A DNA stretch of 64,000 nt, from assembly GCA_003254905.1 (NCBI GenBank), contig QANU01011901.1, positions 1,401,232 to 1,465,231 of the forward strand. Reading direction: 5' to 3'. This DNA is from Nissolia schottii (lineage: Eukaryota > Streptophyta > Magnoliopsida > Fabales > Fabaceae). The number at the start of each line of letters is the position of its first letter. Within the stretch, counting starts at the first letter, position 1. Positions 41,302-53,138 of the stretch are shown here, in pieces. The notes beneath the pieces are model-generated. The model saw only the letters and a list, made by a program, of their open reading frames with translations, was not told where the DNA came from and searched no databases. The translations under genes were made by a program, and so were the position numbers.

Positions 41302-41755
41302 CACCCAGGTGGATTCAGTTCAATTCTATTAGACAACATTTTTTAAAAAAAGATCTAATCTAACTTAAGAACTAACCCAATTAGGTGGTCGGGGCACCAG
41401 GTTTTGAGTCTCTTAACTTTTAATTTTTGAAAAAGTTAAAAATAAATAAATTGTATTATCCAAACCAACTCTTAAACTTGAAGTGTGTGATGACATCACT
41501 ATAAAGATAAAATTAATTAATGTGATTCAATATAGATCAACACACTATAAAAGTAATATTATTCTAATTTTTATAATTATTTACAAGACTTAAGGTTGAT
41601 ATCCTCTAATAAAAATAAGTGTCTAGTTAAACCAACTAATATCGTTAGATATCTTATGAAGCATTATTTATTTAGATATTTTGCTTGTTTGATTTTTTGC
41701 TTTTAGTTTGTTTTATATATTTTTAGAAGTTGTGAAGAAACAATAAAAGTAAGAA
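41302..41755. other. Intergenic, no gene seen
   Basis: AT-rich DNA between the LTR-like element and the LINE tail. Nothing recognised. Confidence 0.4.
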
Positions 41756-42790
41756 TTTTTTTTTTTTTGATGTTGGGAGGGCCGAAGCCCAAAGAAGAAA
41801 CACAAGAAACCAAGGGGGCCTAACCACCTTTGGACCAAATCACTTGTCTAAAATCATCCCAAAGAAAAGAACGAATAGAAGAAGGAGCCTCATGGAACCA
41901 CGCGGTATCAAAAGAAGCTAAAGAATGGCTAAGGTGAGCTAAGCCATCTGTTGCTTTATTAGCCTCTCAAAAAATATGATGAACTAAGACCTCCTAGTGA
42001 CCCACAAGGAGCTCACAAATACGGGAAACAATGAAGTAGGCAAGATGAGCATGAAAGCGGCAAGAATGAATAAGTTGCAAAGCGCAACGCGAATCACAAT
42101 CCAAGCGAACATGAAGAACAACCTAACTCTAGAAAGCAGATAAGGCGTGATAAATCCCCCCATAACTCAGCAATTGTAATTAAAGAAAGGCCCAACTTAA
42201 CCCAAAGACCAACAACAAAGGACCTTGATTTATCCCTGATCAAACCACTGCATCCAGCACTGCCAGAGGCCAGAATCAAACCATCGCAACTTGCCACCAC
42301 CCATCCAGGCAAGGGAAGTCCCAATGCACCCAATGCTCAATAAGATCAGACTGGAAATTAAGCACTAGTGGTCACCACATAATGCTTTAGACGCAAAACA
42401 AAAGAGAACCAAAGATCCCCAATAGTTGGAGTAGAATTGTTAAAAATGAAATCATTCCAAGCAACCACAGGTAGTGAAGAGTAATGCCAAAAATAGAACA
42501 CTAGTTTTGATCCCCTCCTAACCAAAATGATTTCCAGTTTTCAAATTATCACGCAACTAAGGGACCAAAGGAGCATTGAAAAATTCAACTAAAGAGAAGG
42601 ATGGACCAACCGTTTCCAAAATAAAGCAACCACATCGCAGTCTCTGAGAGCGTGCAAAATGCTTTCAGAGTTAGCATGGGAGCAACGAGGACACGAGCTA
42701 TCCAAAGCTAAGTGCCTAGCAACGCGATTAATGTTAGTCAATAGAACTTCCTTCACAACTAACCAGAAAAAACAAAAATCAAACGGCTAT
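41756..42790 (-). mobile_element. 5'-truncated LINE (L1-type), 3' end
   Basis: On the minus strand the element ends in a poly(A) tail (T-run 41756–41768). Upstream of it comes the reverse-transcriptase zinc-binding region, SSCPRCSHANSESILHALRDC, read as SSCPRCSHANSES plus ILHALRDC, near 42640–42710. Then comes an RNase H-like region (42333–42094) with PGWVVASCDGL, AGCSGLIRDKSR and TIAELWG. These are the order and phrases of plant L1-type elements. The reverse transcriptase itself is absent, and stops interrupt the RNase H reading after about 79 codons. The 5' limit (about 42790) is approximate and no target duplication was fixed. Confidence 0.75.
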
Positions 42791-43036
42791 TTAGGCTGCT
42801 TTTTTCTTCTCCTACCAATTATAAAACCTTTCATAACAAAATATGGTTATTCCTTTAATACCCTAATTTTTATAAGGTATCAATACCTCTTTATATTTTA
42901 ATTGTCATGATTTGTTTTTAACTTTTAAAATAATAGATAATTAGAGTTAGTATGACTGACTAGTTCTTAACCACTGGTAATCATAAGTATCGATACCTTT
43001 AAATTTGATGAGATATTGGAGTAAGACTTACAAAAT
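42791..43036. other. Intergenic, no gene seen
   Basis: Short AT-rich stretch between the LINE and the foldback element. Confidence 0.35.
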
Positions 43037-44298
43037 ATGTATATATATAGGCTTAAATAAGTTTTTAGTTCCTGTAATATTAAAAAGTTTGTGTTTGGTC
43101 TCTAGAAATTTTTTTGTTAGGATTTAGTCCCTTAAAAAAAGTGTTCATTTTTAGTCCCTGCCGTCAGCTTGGATTGGATAACGCTGACGTGACCGTTAAG
43201 TTCGCCACGTGGGATAATCCAAAATTTCAAATTAAACCCAAACCCAAACCTGAAATTAAAAAAGAAAAGAAAATAGAAACCCCAATTTAGGCCCTATTAG
43301 TTAGTAGCCATCTTTTTCCTTAGACCTTCTTTTTTCCTCTGAACTTCTCTTAACCACCCTCTCATCTTCTCTTAACCACTGCCCCCTCTTCTCTCAACCA
43401 CCGCGTCCTTTTCTCTTCCTCTTCTCTCTATCACGATGCATTGCGTTCTTTCTCCGTCACGGACAGGACGCATCGTGTACTCTCCCCGTCAAGCATCGAA
43501 ACTCTCTCCGTCTTGCAAACAACCCTCTCTCCATCACGCATTGAAACTCTCTCTCCCTCGACAAAATCGTCCTCCTGAAAAGAATCTCTCAAAGTTGGTG
43601 GTAATGCTTTTGGATTTTGCACACCCTCTCATAGCTAGCCGAGCTACTCCTATCTCGCTTTTTTTTCACTCACTGGCCCTACCTCTGCCACTAAAGATCA
43701 AGGTTAGATTTTATTATTAATTTCTCTCTTTTCTATTTGATTTTTTTTCACTTTTTACGGATTTTGGCTTGGTGGTGGGTGGGTGAGTTTCATGTGGGTT
43801 CGTGACAGAGAGAGGAGGTTGTCAATATTTTCCGTGACGGAGAGAAAGTTTCGACGTGTCATGTCCGTGACGGAGAGAGAAGGCGACACATTGTGACAAA
43901 GAGAGGATGAAGAGAAGAGGACACGATGACGGTGGTTGAGGGAAGATAAGAAGGTGGCTGAGAGTAAAGGGTTTAGGTGGTTGACAAAAGACTTGAGGAA
44001 GAAGATGAACAAATGGCTTGTGGAATAGGGCTGTGGAAGAGATGGGGTTTCTATTTTCTTGTTTTATTTTTTAATTTCAGTTTGGGTTTAGGCTCCGAAT
44101 TGAGTTTGAGTTTAATTTAAAAATTTGGATTATGCCATGTGACATGTCACGTGGCGAACACCCCAACTGATGATAGAAATTAAAAACGAACATATTTTTT
44201 TTATGGAACTAAATTTTAACAAATTTTTTTTAAGAACCAAATACAAATTTTTTGATATTATAAGGATTAAAAAATTATTTAAGCCATGTATATATATA
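43037..44298. mobile_element. Foldback / MULE-like element with long inverted arms
   Basis: The body 43050–44285 (1,236 bp) begins ggcttaaata and ends with its complement, tatttaagcc with one mismatch. The arms stay complementary for about 250 bp (43050–43300 against 44040–44285), and the CT-rich inner part (ctctccgtcacg phrases at 43440–43560, gtgacggagag phrases at 43800–43900) continues the inverted symmetry. The 13-base direct repeat atgtatatatata flanks it (43037–43049 and 44286–44298), though that sequence is simple enough to have been there already. There is no transposase. Open frames inside follow the inverted CT/GA repeats and are not genes. Confidence 0.8.
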
Positions 44299-44650
44299 TT
44301 TAACTAAAAGATGGTGGAAAGAAAATAAATCTCAAAAAGCTTCAACATTTTTTAATGTTAGTTTTGACCGAAGAGAACAGAATCGCACGTGCAAACTGAA
44401 CTCCCTTGTGTTGCCTCTATACAGTTTAACCAGTTACACTCCGCCGCTTTATTGTCAGCTGTAAATAATAATAATAATAATAATAATATTGCCAATATTT
44501 CCATTTTTCTATTTAGCAATTTCGCACTGATTATTCACTAGCAGCTTCATAATTTTCATCACTAAAAAAAAAAAAAGCTTCATAATTTCATTGACCCTAT
44601 TATTTTTCATTTTTTATTATATAGTATTTTTAAGATTAAATTAAAATATT
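44299..44650. other. Upstream region of SNF4
   Basis: AT-rich, with an AAT microsatellite at about 44464–44488. It is the presumed promoter of the SNF4 gene. No clear TATA box is claimed. Confidence 0.4.
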
Positions 44651-44879
44651 TTTGGTTTTTGCCATTTCCTTCAGTGATAAATTTCCAGCATCTATTTCGA
44701 GGTTTCGTCTTTTTCCATTGTTGGATTCTTTCGTACCTCATAATCCATCCTCGATTTTCTCAACCTGTTTCCTCCTTCGTTTCAATAGGGTTTCCATTTT
44801 TTCTCTCACTTTCCCTCACTCCGTGCCCTTCCTTTTTGCCGTAAATTTTCGAATTCATCGCTGTTCGAGCCTCGATTCG

Positions 44880-45110
44880 GTAGGTTTCTCTCGATTTAGG
44901 GTTAGGGTTTTGTGCCTGCTAGTTAATGGGGTTTGTTGCATGCAATTTGGGGCTGTTGATTTTCGTACCCAGCTCAAATGCTTGTTTGATTATGTTGCAG
45001 TGAGGAATGGGCACTTGCCCTTTTCGATTTTTTTTTTTTGCACGAAACAAAGCGTCAAAATTTAACTTTTTTTTATTCATTTTTTTGATATGGGCCTTTT
45101 GTTTTCGCAG
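44880..45110 (+). other. 5'UTR intron of SNF4
   Basis: A donor (g|gtaggt, 44880) follows a C/T-rich leader, and an acceptor (ttttcgcag|t, ending 45110) precedes the leader exon that carries the start codon. Leader introns at this place are common in plant genes of this kind. Confidence 0.6.
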
Positions 45111-45169
45111 TACATTGAATTGGTGCGGCATTTGCTCGAATTTGCTCCCTACAAATTGGTCACGCTGAC

Positions 45170-45213
45170 ATGATGCGATGAAGCATAGTGGTTGGAGGGT
45201 AATCTCAAAGTAG
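45170..45213 (+). promoter_or_regulatory. Two overlapping upstream ORFs in the SNF4 leader
   Basis: ATG ATG CGA TGA (45170–45181, peptide MMR) overlaps a second upstream frame of 11 codons (45178–45213, MKHSGWRVISK). Both end before the main start at 45235, so they could limit translation of the main frame. Confidence 0.55.
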
Positions 45214-45234
45214 CACTTTCAATTTCGAGGTGGA

Positions 45235-48200
45235 ATGTTCAGTTCGAGTATGGATTCTGCTAGGGATGCGGGAGGTGTTGCTGCAGGGACAGTGCTAATT
45301 CCCATGCGTTTTGTGTGGCCATATGGTGGAAGGACTGTGTATCTCAGTGGTTCTTTCACTAGGTGCGTCCTTTTTTTTACAAATTGCTACACCTTAATTC
45401 TTTGCTACACATTTTGGTGAGAATGCTCTACATTTGTCCGATTCACACTATTGTTTTTAGTGGAGTTCATGTCACTCTGCTCGTGTCTTCTTTCTTTGTC
45501 CTGAAAATATTCTTTAATTTTGTCCCCAAGGTGGTCTGAGCTTCTACAAATGTCGCCAGTCGAAGGTTGCTCAACTGTGTTTCAAGTTATTCATAGCTTA
45601 GCCCCCGGTTATCATCAGGTCAGTTTATAGTGCTGCTATTATATGATAATAGTGTAGTAGAGGCTTCATATTCTTTCTAAATTGCACGTGTATGCGTGTG
45701 TGTGTGTGTGGTACACCAGTTTTGCGGATTTCATAATTCTTGTTGTGTATTATTTTGACAGATGTACAGAGCGTAATGGCACTGAGCTCTGTATTAATAC
45801 TAATAACAAGTGTACAAATTCATGGCATAACTTGAACACTGGACTGTCTGGTTAGTGACAAAGTGTAATGGATAATGGTGATCGAAGTTACTTACGGAGG
45901 CTTATCATAGAAAATCCGTTGCATAATTTTAGTGTTATTTAGGTTTCATTTTGAAATGTTATTTTTTTTGGCTTTCTCAATGGATGTTTTTTTTACAAGT
46001 AACGTACCACTTGTGTTTGATATTGCCTGTATTTGTCGATGATACGCATAAGTGGAACTAACATGATACCATTTGAGCAAATGTTTGTCCTTTATTCTTG
46101 GTGGCCGAATACTTACTATATAGTTATTTGGATGCAGTACAAGTTTTTTGTTGATGGAGAATGGCGGCATGACGAGCATCAACCTTATATATCTGGAGAA
46201 TTTGGGATAGTTAACACAGTTTTGTTAGCTACTGATCCTAATTTTGTACCTGTTTTAAATCCAGACATAGCTTCTGGATCTAACATGGATGTGGATAATG
46301 AGGCTTTTCGGCGTGTGGTAAGAGTTAGTTGTATATTCTTGGCAGTTGTAGTTGTTGGTATGAATGACTCTATGTGCTGGCTTTTGGATATGTTGTACTT
46401 TTGACTGAAATTTCAAAGAATAGTGTTAATGCTATGATGTGACAGTGATCGATTTGTAACTCGTTTAATGGCTCCTGAGTTTATGTTAGTTGTTAATGCC
46501 TTGGAAGTCTTCTATTTGGAAAAAAAAAACTTTTAATATATTATTATATTGTAACTTCATAATTCTTATTCATCTTTGCTGGAGGTAACCTGGAATGTAT
46601 TGTACCACATTTTTGTTTGTTGCATTTTGAAACTGATTTTTGCTCGTGTCCAACATCATATTCTTGTTAATTTTCAACTGAAATTTCTTTGTTCAGGTCC
46701 GGTTGACAGATGGTACATTGAGTGAGGTGTTACCAAGAATATCAGACATTGATGTACAAACCTCCCGTCAGCGTATTTCTGCATTCTTATCTATGCGCAC
46801 AGCTTATGAACTACTTCCAGAGTCAGGCAAGGTTTGGGACCTTTACCATTGATCTTTTATTTGGATGTCACAATTTGTTATATAACTTACTACCTCGAAT
46901 TACATAATTTACTATTTTAGTGACATCTGGCTACAGGTTGTTGCGTTGGATGTTGATCTGCCAGTGAAACAGGCATTTCACATTCTGCATGAGCAGGTAT
47001 CTTTGTTTTGCTTTGACTAGAATTTGTATAGAGGACTCTTTGCATATATAGTAATTTTTCTGAAAATATGCTTGCTAAATTTTGTGTTACTCTCGTTGCC
47101 TCTACCCTAATAAATAGGTGAGAAATGACTTGTATACTTTTTGAATCCTTCTCTGGACTTCAAGCAGTTTTTTTTCATAAACTTCTTGCTGTGACAATGT
47201 TTACATGTCTAACTTATTATAATATATGCTCTAGCTTTCTCAATTTTAGTGTTACCGTGTGTTTATCCATTGCTGATTAGAAGCTTGCTTCTCCAACTAT
47301 TCTGATTGGGTAATTTTCAGGGAATTCCCATGGCTCCTCTTTGGGACTTCTGCAAGGGGCAGTTTGTTGGAGTTCTTAGTGCTTTGGACTTTATTTTAAT
47401 TTTAAGAGAGGTATGTGTAGCTTAAGATTATTAGCCTCTTCATATTGGCAAGTTTCTGAAAGCAAGGCACTTGTCATCATGCTTGTGTAGACTCCAAGTG
47501 ACATAGGTTAATATAACCACATATACAAGACGTATGGCAACTTACATAACCTGGTAGTGAAAACAAAAGTGGAAAGAAATAAGGAGGAGGACTGATAAAG
47601 CTAATACATATTTATTTCATGGTTATAGTGATTTTTGGTCATGAAAGGTTTCTTCATATTCCTACCAAGCAGTTTGCTTGTATGCCTGGACTAGTGTTGT
47701 GTGCAACCTTCTTGCAAGAATTGTGCTTCAAGCTTTGACAACTAATGAGCTTCATAAATAAGTCGCAGGCCAGATTACTAAAATTATGTGGAAAAGAATC
47801 TTCATAATGTTTGAGCAATTAGCTGTGAATAAACAGATGATCAAGTTATGATCAAGTTGCTGAAACAGTAGCAACTTAATATGGTGAATGTTTTATTTCA
47901 AGTTATTTGCAGTTGAATATGAATATGGTAAACCTTTTTGTAAATGGTCACGACAGAATTGAACTCTTTGTTCTGTCTACCTAGATTTTCTAACCTTTGT
48001 ATTGCACCAAGTTCCTTAGAAAAAAGCCTTTTTAACTCTAAAGGCATTGGCTTTAAGCAGTTTGCAGCATAGTGTAAGCTGGATTCTAAAATTGGTTGTT
48101 TAGAATGACTTTCCAGATTTTGCAAATGATGATAAACTGCGCCTTCTAATTGTAAGGTTCATTCATGTCTAATGTTTGGAAATGCATGCTAAAGCTTGTC

Positions 48201-51200
48201 TGTTCCTCAGATCGGGAGTCATGGGTCCAATCTGACAGAAGAGGAGCTTGAAACACATACCATATCTGCTTGGAAAGAAGGAAAGTTTTATCTAAATAGA
48301 CAAAACAATGGACACGGAACAGCATTTTCAAGACATTTCATCCACGTATGTGTTTTATATGGCTTTTTATGGCCTTATTATGCGAATAACATTCATTTTT
48401 CACTAGGGAGGTTTTGGTATACAGGATAGCATAGCAATTGTTGTTTGTTACTGGGGATAGATCTTGCCTATGTCTATACTAGAAAACTGGGATGCACATG
48501 TATGCAATAAAAGGGGAAATGTAGAAGTAGCGGAAACAAGGGGAATGGAGAGGGGAAATGGAGTTCGATTATTTAGAAATCCATTTATTTAATCTTTGAT
48601 TTCATATATTTTATGACCTTAAATATCACTTCCTTTTATTTAATTTTTATAATTTTATTTTATAACTTATGATTTGTATTTATTATTTTGAACAAACATT
48701 TGAATGGGATAGGGACTGTTTGAAGCTTTTGGGGCAAAATGAACATATGAATTAAATCCTTGTTACCAATTGTTAAGATGAAACGAGATATAGTACCTCA
48801 GAAAAGTTTCAGCTGTTTTTTTGGTGTGTGCATGCACAAAATGAATGTCATATCATTTAAATTACTTGAATCTTATCTTGAAAATAACTTTTTACTAAGA
48901 TTTTAGGTATAACAGACATATGCCATTGCAAGTTGTCATGTTACTCTAAATCCAGGAATCAGTTAGATGATGCCATGAACTTGACTGAATATATTTTAGA
49001 AATGTATTAAGCTTCAAATGCTTAATGCAAATCCCATTTTCATGTCATATTATTTCAGGCTAAGAAGAAAATGCACTATGTTTCTACTTAATTTTGGCCT
49101 TTTCCTTATCAGTCAAATATGAAGCAAATGTTGTCTCTTTCATCTCCTTTTTGCATTTGTTCCCTTTATTGATTTATTTATTTATTTATTGATTGATTGA
49201 TTGATTGATTTTATTATTATTATTATTATTATTTTTTTTAAGTTTTTGTTATTGAACTTAAATCCACTCTGTTTAGCAGAGTTTATATTGACAGTCAAGG
49301 TTTGGAACATCTTGAACTAAAGGGAGATTCTTTACAAAATTGAAAGGCAGATCATCTTATGTTAATTTCCTAGATATGTGGTTTCATTTTGTAATCTTCC
49401 AACAAATTTATGGCTTGTACAAATCATATTCACAAGTCCATGTATCTCAGACGTAAAAGAATAAGATGAGTAATGATAGAGCCTCCTAACTTATTAGTCT
49501 AAGTATCCTCCTAACAATCTCATGAAGACACTTGGCAATTTTTTTTTTTTGGGGGGGGGGGGGAATAGGAAGAAAAGAGAATATTATTACCAAGTGTCAT
49601 TCATAGAAGTTGTTAAGGGGATAATTATGCTAAAAAGTTAGGAGGCTTAAGCATTTTTCTAAGAAGACAATGAAGTTCCATCATTCATGAAATAATCGAG
49701 TGGTTTGACTATTATCATTTATGCTTAATAAAATTTACCTCTCTTTTGCATCAGCTATGCTGTTAGCCAACTTATTTTAGTGTTGTAACTTGTAATTTTT
49801 GAAGCAGCTGCTTGTGTATGTATGAAACTTTGCTGAATGATTACCTTGCTTTATATCTTACTAAGCCCAATGCGCTGATGCTTGGGGAAGTTACTATAAT
49901 TATTATCTAATGATCCATGTATTGATAACTGTCATTTATCATGTAGGCGGGGCCATATGATAATTTGAAAGATATTGCTGTGAAGATCCTGCAAAATGAG
50001 GTTTCAACTGTTCCTATTATCCACTCATCTTCTGAAGATGGTTCATTTCCACAGCTACTACATCTTGCTTCACTTTCTGGAATACTTAAATGTAAGTTTC
50101 TGTGATAACTTTCTTTATACTGTTGTTAAGTATGCTTGATTCTCACCAAATTGATTTTTCAGGTATTTGCAGGTATTTTAGGCATTGTTCTAGTTCATTG
50201 CCTATACTGCAACTTCCAATTTGTGCAATTCCAGTTGGTACATGGGTGCCCAAAATTGGGGAGTCAAATCGACGGCCTCTAGCAATGTTGAGACCAAGTT
50301 CTTCACTGACTTCGGCCCTAAACTTATTAGTTCAAGGTTTGATTTCTCTGTATGACCTTGAACATTTTGAACCAAAGGAAAAGCAACTTTGAGAAAGAAT
50401 AAGAATATGGTCTTCTAGTAGATTTCTGATGCATTAGGATAATGGTAGAGAACACCGTTTCCTACTTTAAGTTGGTTTTGTGGATGTGATTTAATATAGT
50501 ATTTAGGCTAGATGGGGAATAAGGATGGTCCATTTTTAACTTAAACAACAAAACATAAAAGAAATGTGTGCTTAAATGGGATAATTATACTCACATGACT
50601 TGTCCTTTGCTTTTGTAGCTCAAGTAAGTTCAATACCAATAGTTGATGATAATGACTCATTACTGGATATATACTGTCGAAGGTTAGTTGTGTTTATCCT
50701 TATTAATATACTTCAATCAATGCATTGTTAGTCTCCTTGAAGCTCATTCTTTAGAGTGGCTTGTCAAAAAATTCTCACTTTTCCTCCCCTTTTCTCTTTA
50801 TAGTGATATAACAGCTTTGGCAAAAGATAGAGCTTATACACATATGAACCTTGATGAGATGACTGTACATCAGGTTAGTTTGGGGTTCATTTTATTTTTA
50901 TTCCAGTAAACCTTCATTGACAGTTTATTTCGAGTAAAAAAAAATGGAAGAATTATGAATCTGAACAGTTTCATTTTTTCCATGGTACTATGGTAGGCAA
51001 TTTTACTGAAGCAATGACACTGGTGTGCAACAATAAGAAATTAATTGAGTCACTTTGCCAGTATAATTTTTTTTTTCTTTCCCTAGTTAATTATCTTTTA
51101 TCTTCTATATAAAAAAAAGGATTTAGTCAGCATCATGCTGAGTAGGTTTACTCGTACTGAGTTGCTTGGTTAATCTATTCGACTATAAAGCTTAAGGATT

Positions 51201-51997
51201 ATGATGTACTTGAGTATAGGGTTGAAGTTTGTGCTCCTTTAGTATTTCTACACAAAGAGGTTTATTGGTGATTTTTTTCTCTCAAGATCTAAGTAGAGCA
51301 TGCTTGTTTTTCCAGGCATTGCAGTTGGGTCAGGACTCTATTAATCCTTATGAGCTGAGAAGTCAAAGATGTCAGATGTGTTTGCGATCTGATTCTCTGC
51401 ATAAAGTGATGGAACGTTTGGCAAACCCAGGTAGGTTTGTCCCTTTTTGTTTTGAATCCTCTCCATGTTAACTACTTGATAGGCTGTTTGTTGATTTGTC
51501 TTCCTCAGTTAGATTTCAGTTCTTGTGAGCGTCAATTATTGTACAATGTTGATTGTAAACATATATCTTGTAGGCATGTAGTTCCAACCTGTCAACGAAT
51601 GTCGAGTTTGGAGTATTCTTTTACTCCATGTTAGTATATATTTACTGTAGTAAATATCATTTATGGGTGCTGTTATCTGAGAGAGTGAGTCTGCTTTCCG
51701 GTATTATTGATTCTACAAATATAATGTTCAACTCCCAATATTCTAGCTGTCTCACCACCCTTAAATATGTTGTTTTCTTCTGTTGTCATACTGGTAGGGT
51801 TTCCCCCCTAAGAAATTGTGAACGTAATTTTAGTTTTAACGCCCAACTGACTTCATTTTGAAGATCCTTGTGCTGAATATCTTATGCTCTCTATTCTGGG
51901 TTCAGGTATCAGGCGGCTAATTATTGTGGAAGCGGGCAGCAAGCGTGTAGAAGGCATCATTTCATTGTGTGACATATTCAAGTTCCTCCTTGGTTAG
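45235..51997 (+). CDS. SNF4: SNF4 / KINbetagamma, regulatory subunit of the SnRK1 kinase
   Basis: Thirteen coding exons: 45235–45362, 45531–45618, 46138–46317, 46697–46831, 46937–46996, 47321–47410, 48211–48345, 49947–50091, 50163–50336, 50619–50682, 50804–50873, 51316–51430, 51906–51997. They join in phase to 491 aa. The protein is the plant-specific beta-gamma subunit of SnRK1, the kinase that restrains growth when sugar and energy run low. An N-terminal carbohydrate-binding module (CBM48, residues about 20–105) shows [18 protein letters not shown] and [12 protein letters not shown]. Four CBS repeats follow (about 150–491): [37 protein letters not shown] and [21 protein letters not shown]. 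Length and order match the Arabidopsis SNF4 type. The end FLLG-stop is conserved. Intron 7 (1.6 kb) is longest. It is tail to tail with the ALY gene. Confidence 0.95.
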
Positions 51998-53138
51998 TTT
52001 AGTTTTGGGTTGGTGACTGAAGAAGTTGAACGGTTAGTGCAGAGTGGTTGTGTTATGACGCTTCTGCATATAATCAGGCAACCGTCATCCGCCAAGCCAT
52101 TTTAAATAGAGATTCAGAGCTTTTACACGGTGATTTCATCTCATTTCGTTGAAATACAATTGGATTGACCTCTTGCTTCATTGCCTTGTTTTAAGATTTT
52201 AGGCTGGAGAGGCCTGTAAATTGAGTCTTTGATTCCCCAAAATTTATTCCTCCCCCCATTCATAATATCTTCAAATGTTAGGTGTTCCAGATAATTATCA
52301 TCATATTCATATAGATACATGCAAAGTGGGGAGCACAAGGCTGTAACCGTTCTATAGTATGAAGATACCAAAGTTTGGGAAAAGAAAAAGAATTATGGGA
52401 GGACAAATATTTGAAATGCTATTGTGTTTTATGCGTTTATTGACTAATAATCAGCCTTTAGTTCTAAACAAGTAGGCATCGTGAAGCTCTTGCTGGTGGA
52501 TAAATTTTTTTCTTCTGTTCTTTACTACGTGTAGTTTTAATTAGAAGTGGGACTTCGCGAAACGAGTAGCTTAAAAAAATTGACATTAATTTAAGAGAAC
52601 GATGTGGTAATGTTGGTTCTTGTGTATTTTTTATGTGGAGAACAAAATGATTATTCAGCAGCCATTGTATTTTTTCAGCGAGTTCACAAATCAGAGTTAT
52701 TGCTTGCATTAAGCATAGCACATTTTGACTCAAAAAAGAGATCGAAATACCAAATAGTAATGACGAGTGCAAGGCATAATAAAAAAGTTGTCTAAGATGG
52801 TAACAGTTTTGGAAGCATGTATCCTCTATATACTAATCTGCCTGTTCAAAGCTAGCAATAGCATAAACAAAGGGGCAGAATACGACATGCTACATGCTAC
52901 TCTCCCACTACGATGGTCTGATCTGTGAAATTATGTACATATCTGAAAAGAGATTAGCTGGCTAAACTTGTCATATAAACAGTTCATAATCAATTTTGTT
53001 TACCCTTCAAATGTTAACAAGGGCACCCTAATTATGTCAAGTGAACCTCCATAGAACTCATCCGCAATGAGATGAAGCAGCCTAATACCTCTTGAGTATT
53101 GCAGATTTACAAACAACGTTGGTTGGAAGTAGCCAAAG
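51998..53138. other. Convergent intergenic region between SNF4 and ALY
   Basis: It holds the presumed 3' untranslated regions of both genes. No separate gene is seen. Confidence 0.5.

Noticed and set aside
43431-44012. Ser/Arg-rich frames of 63–94 codons
   Set aside because: They follow the CT/GA-rich inverted halves of the foldback element; there is no conserved domain.
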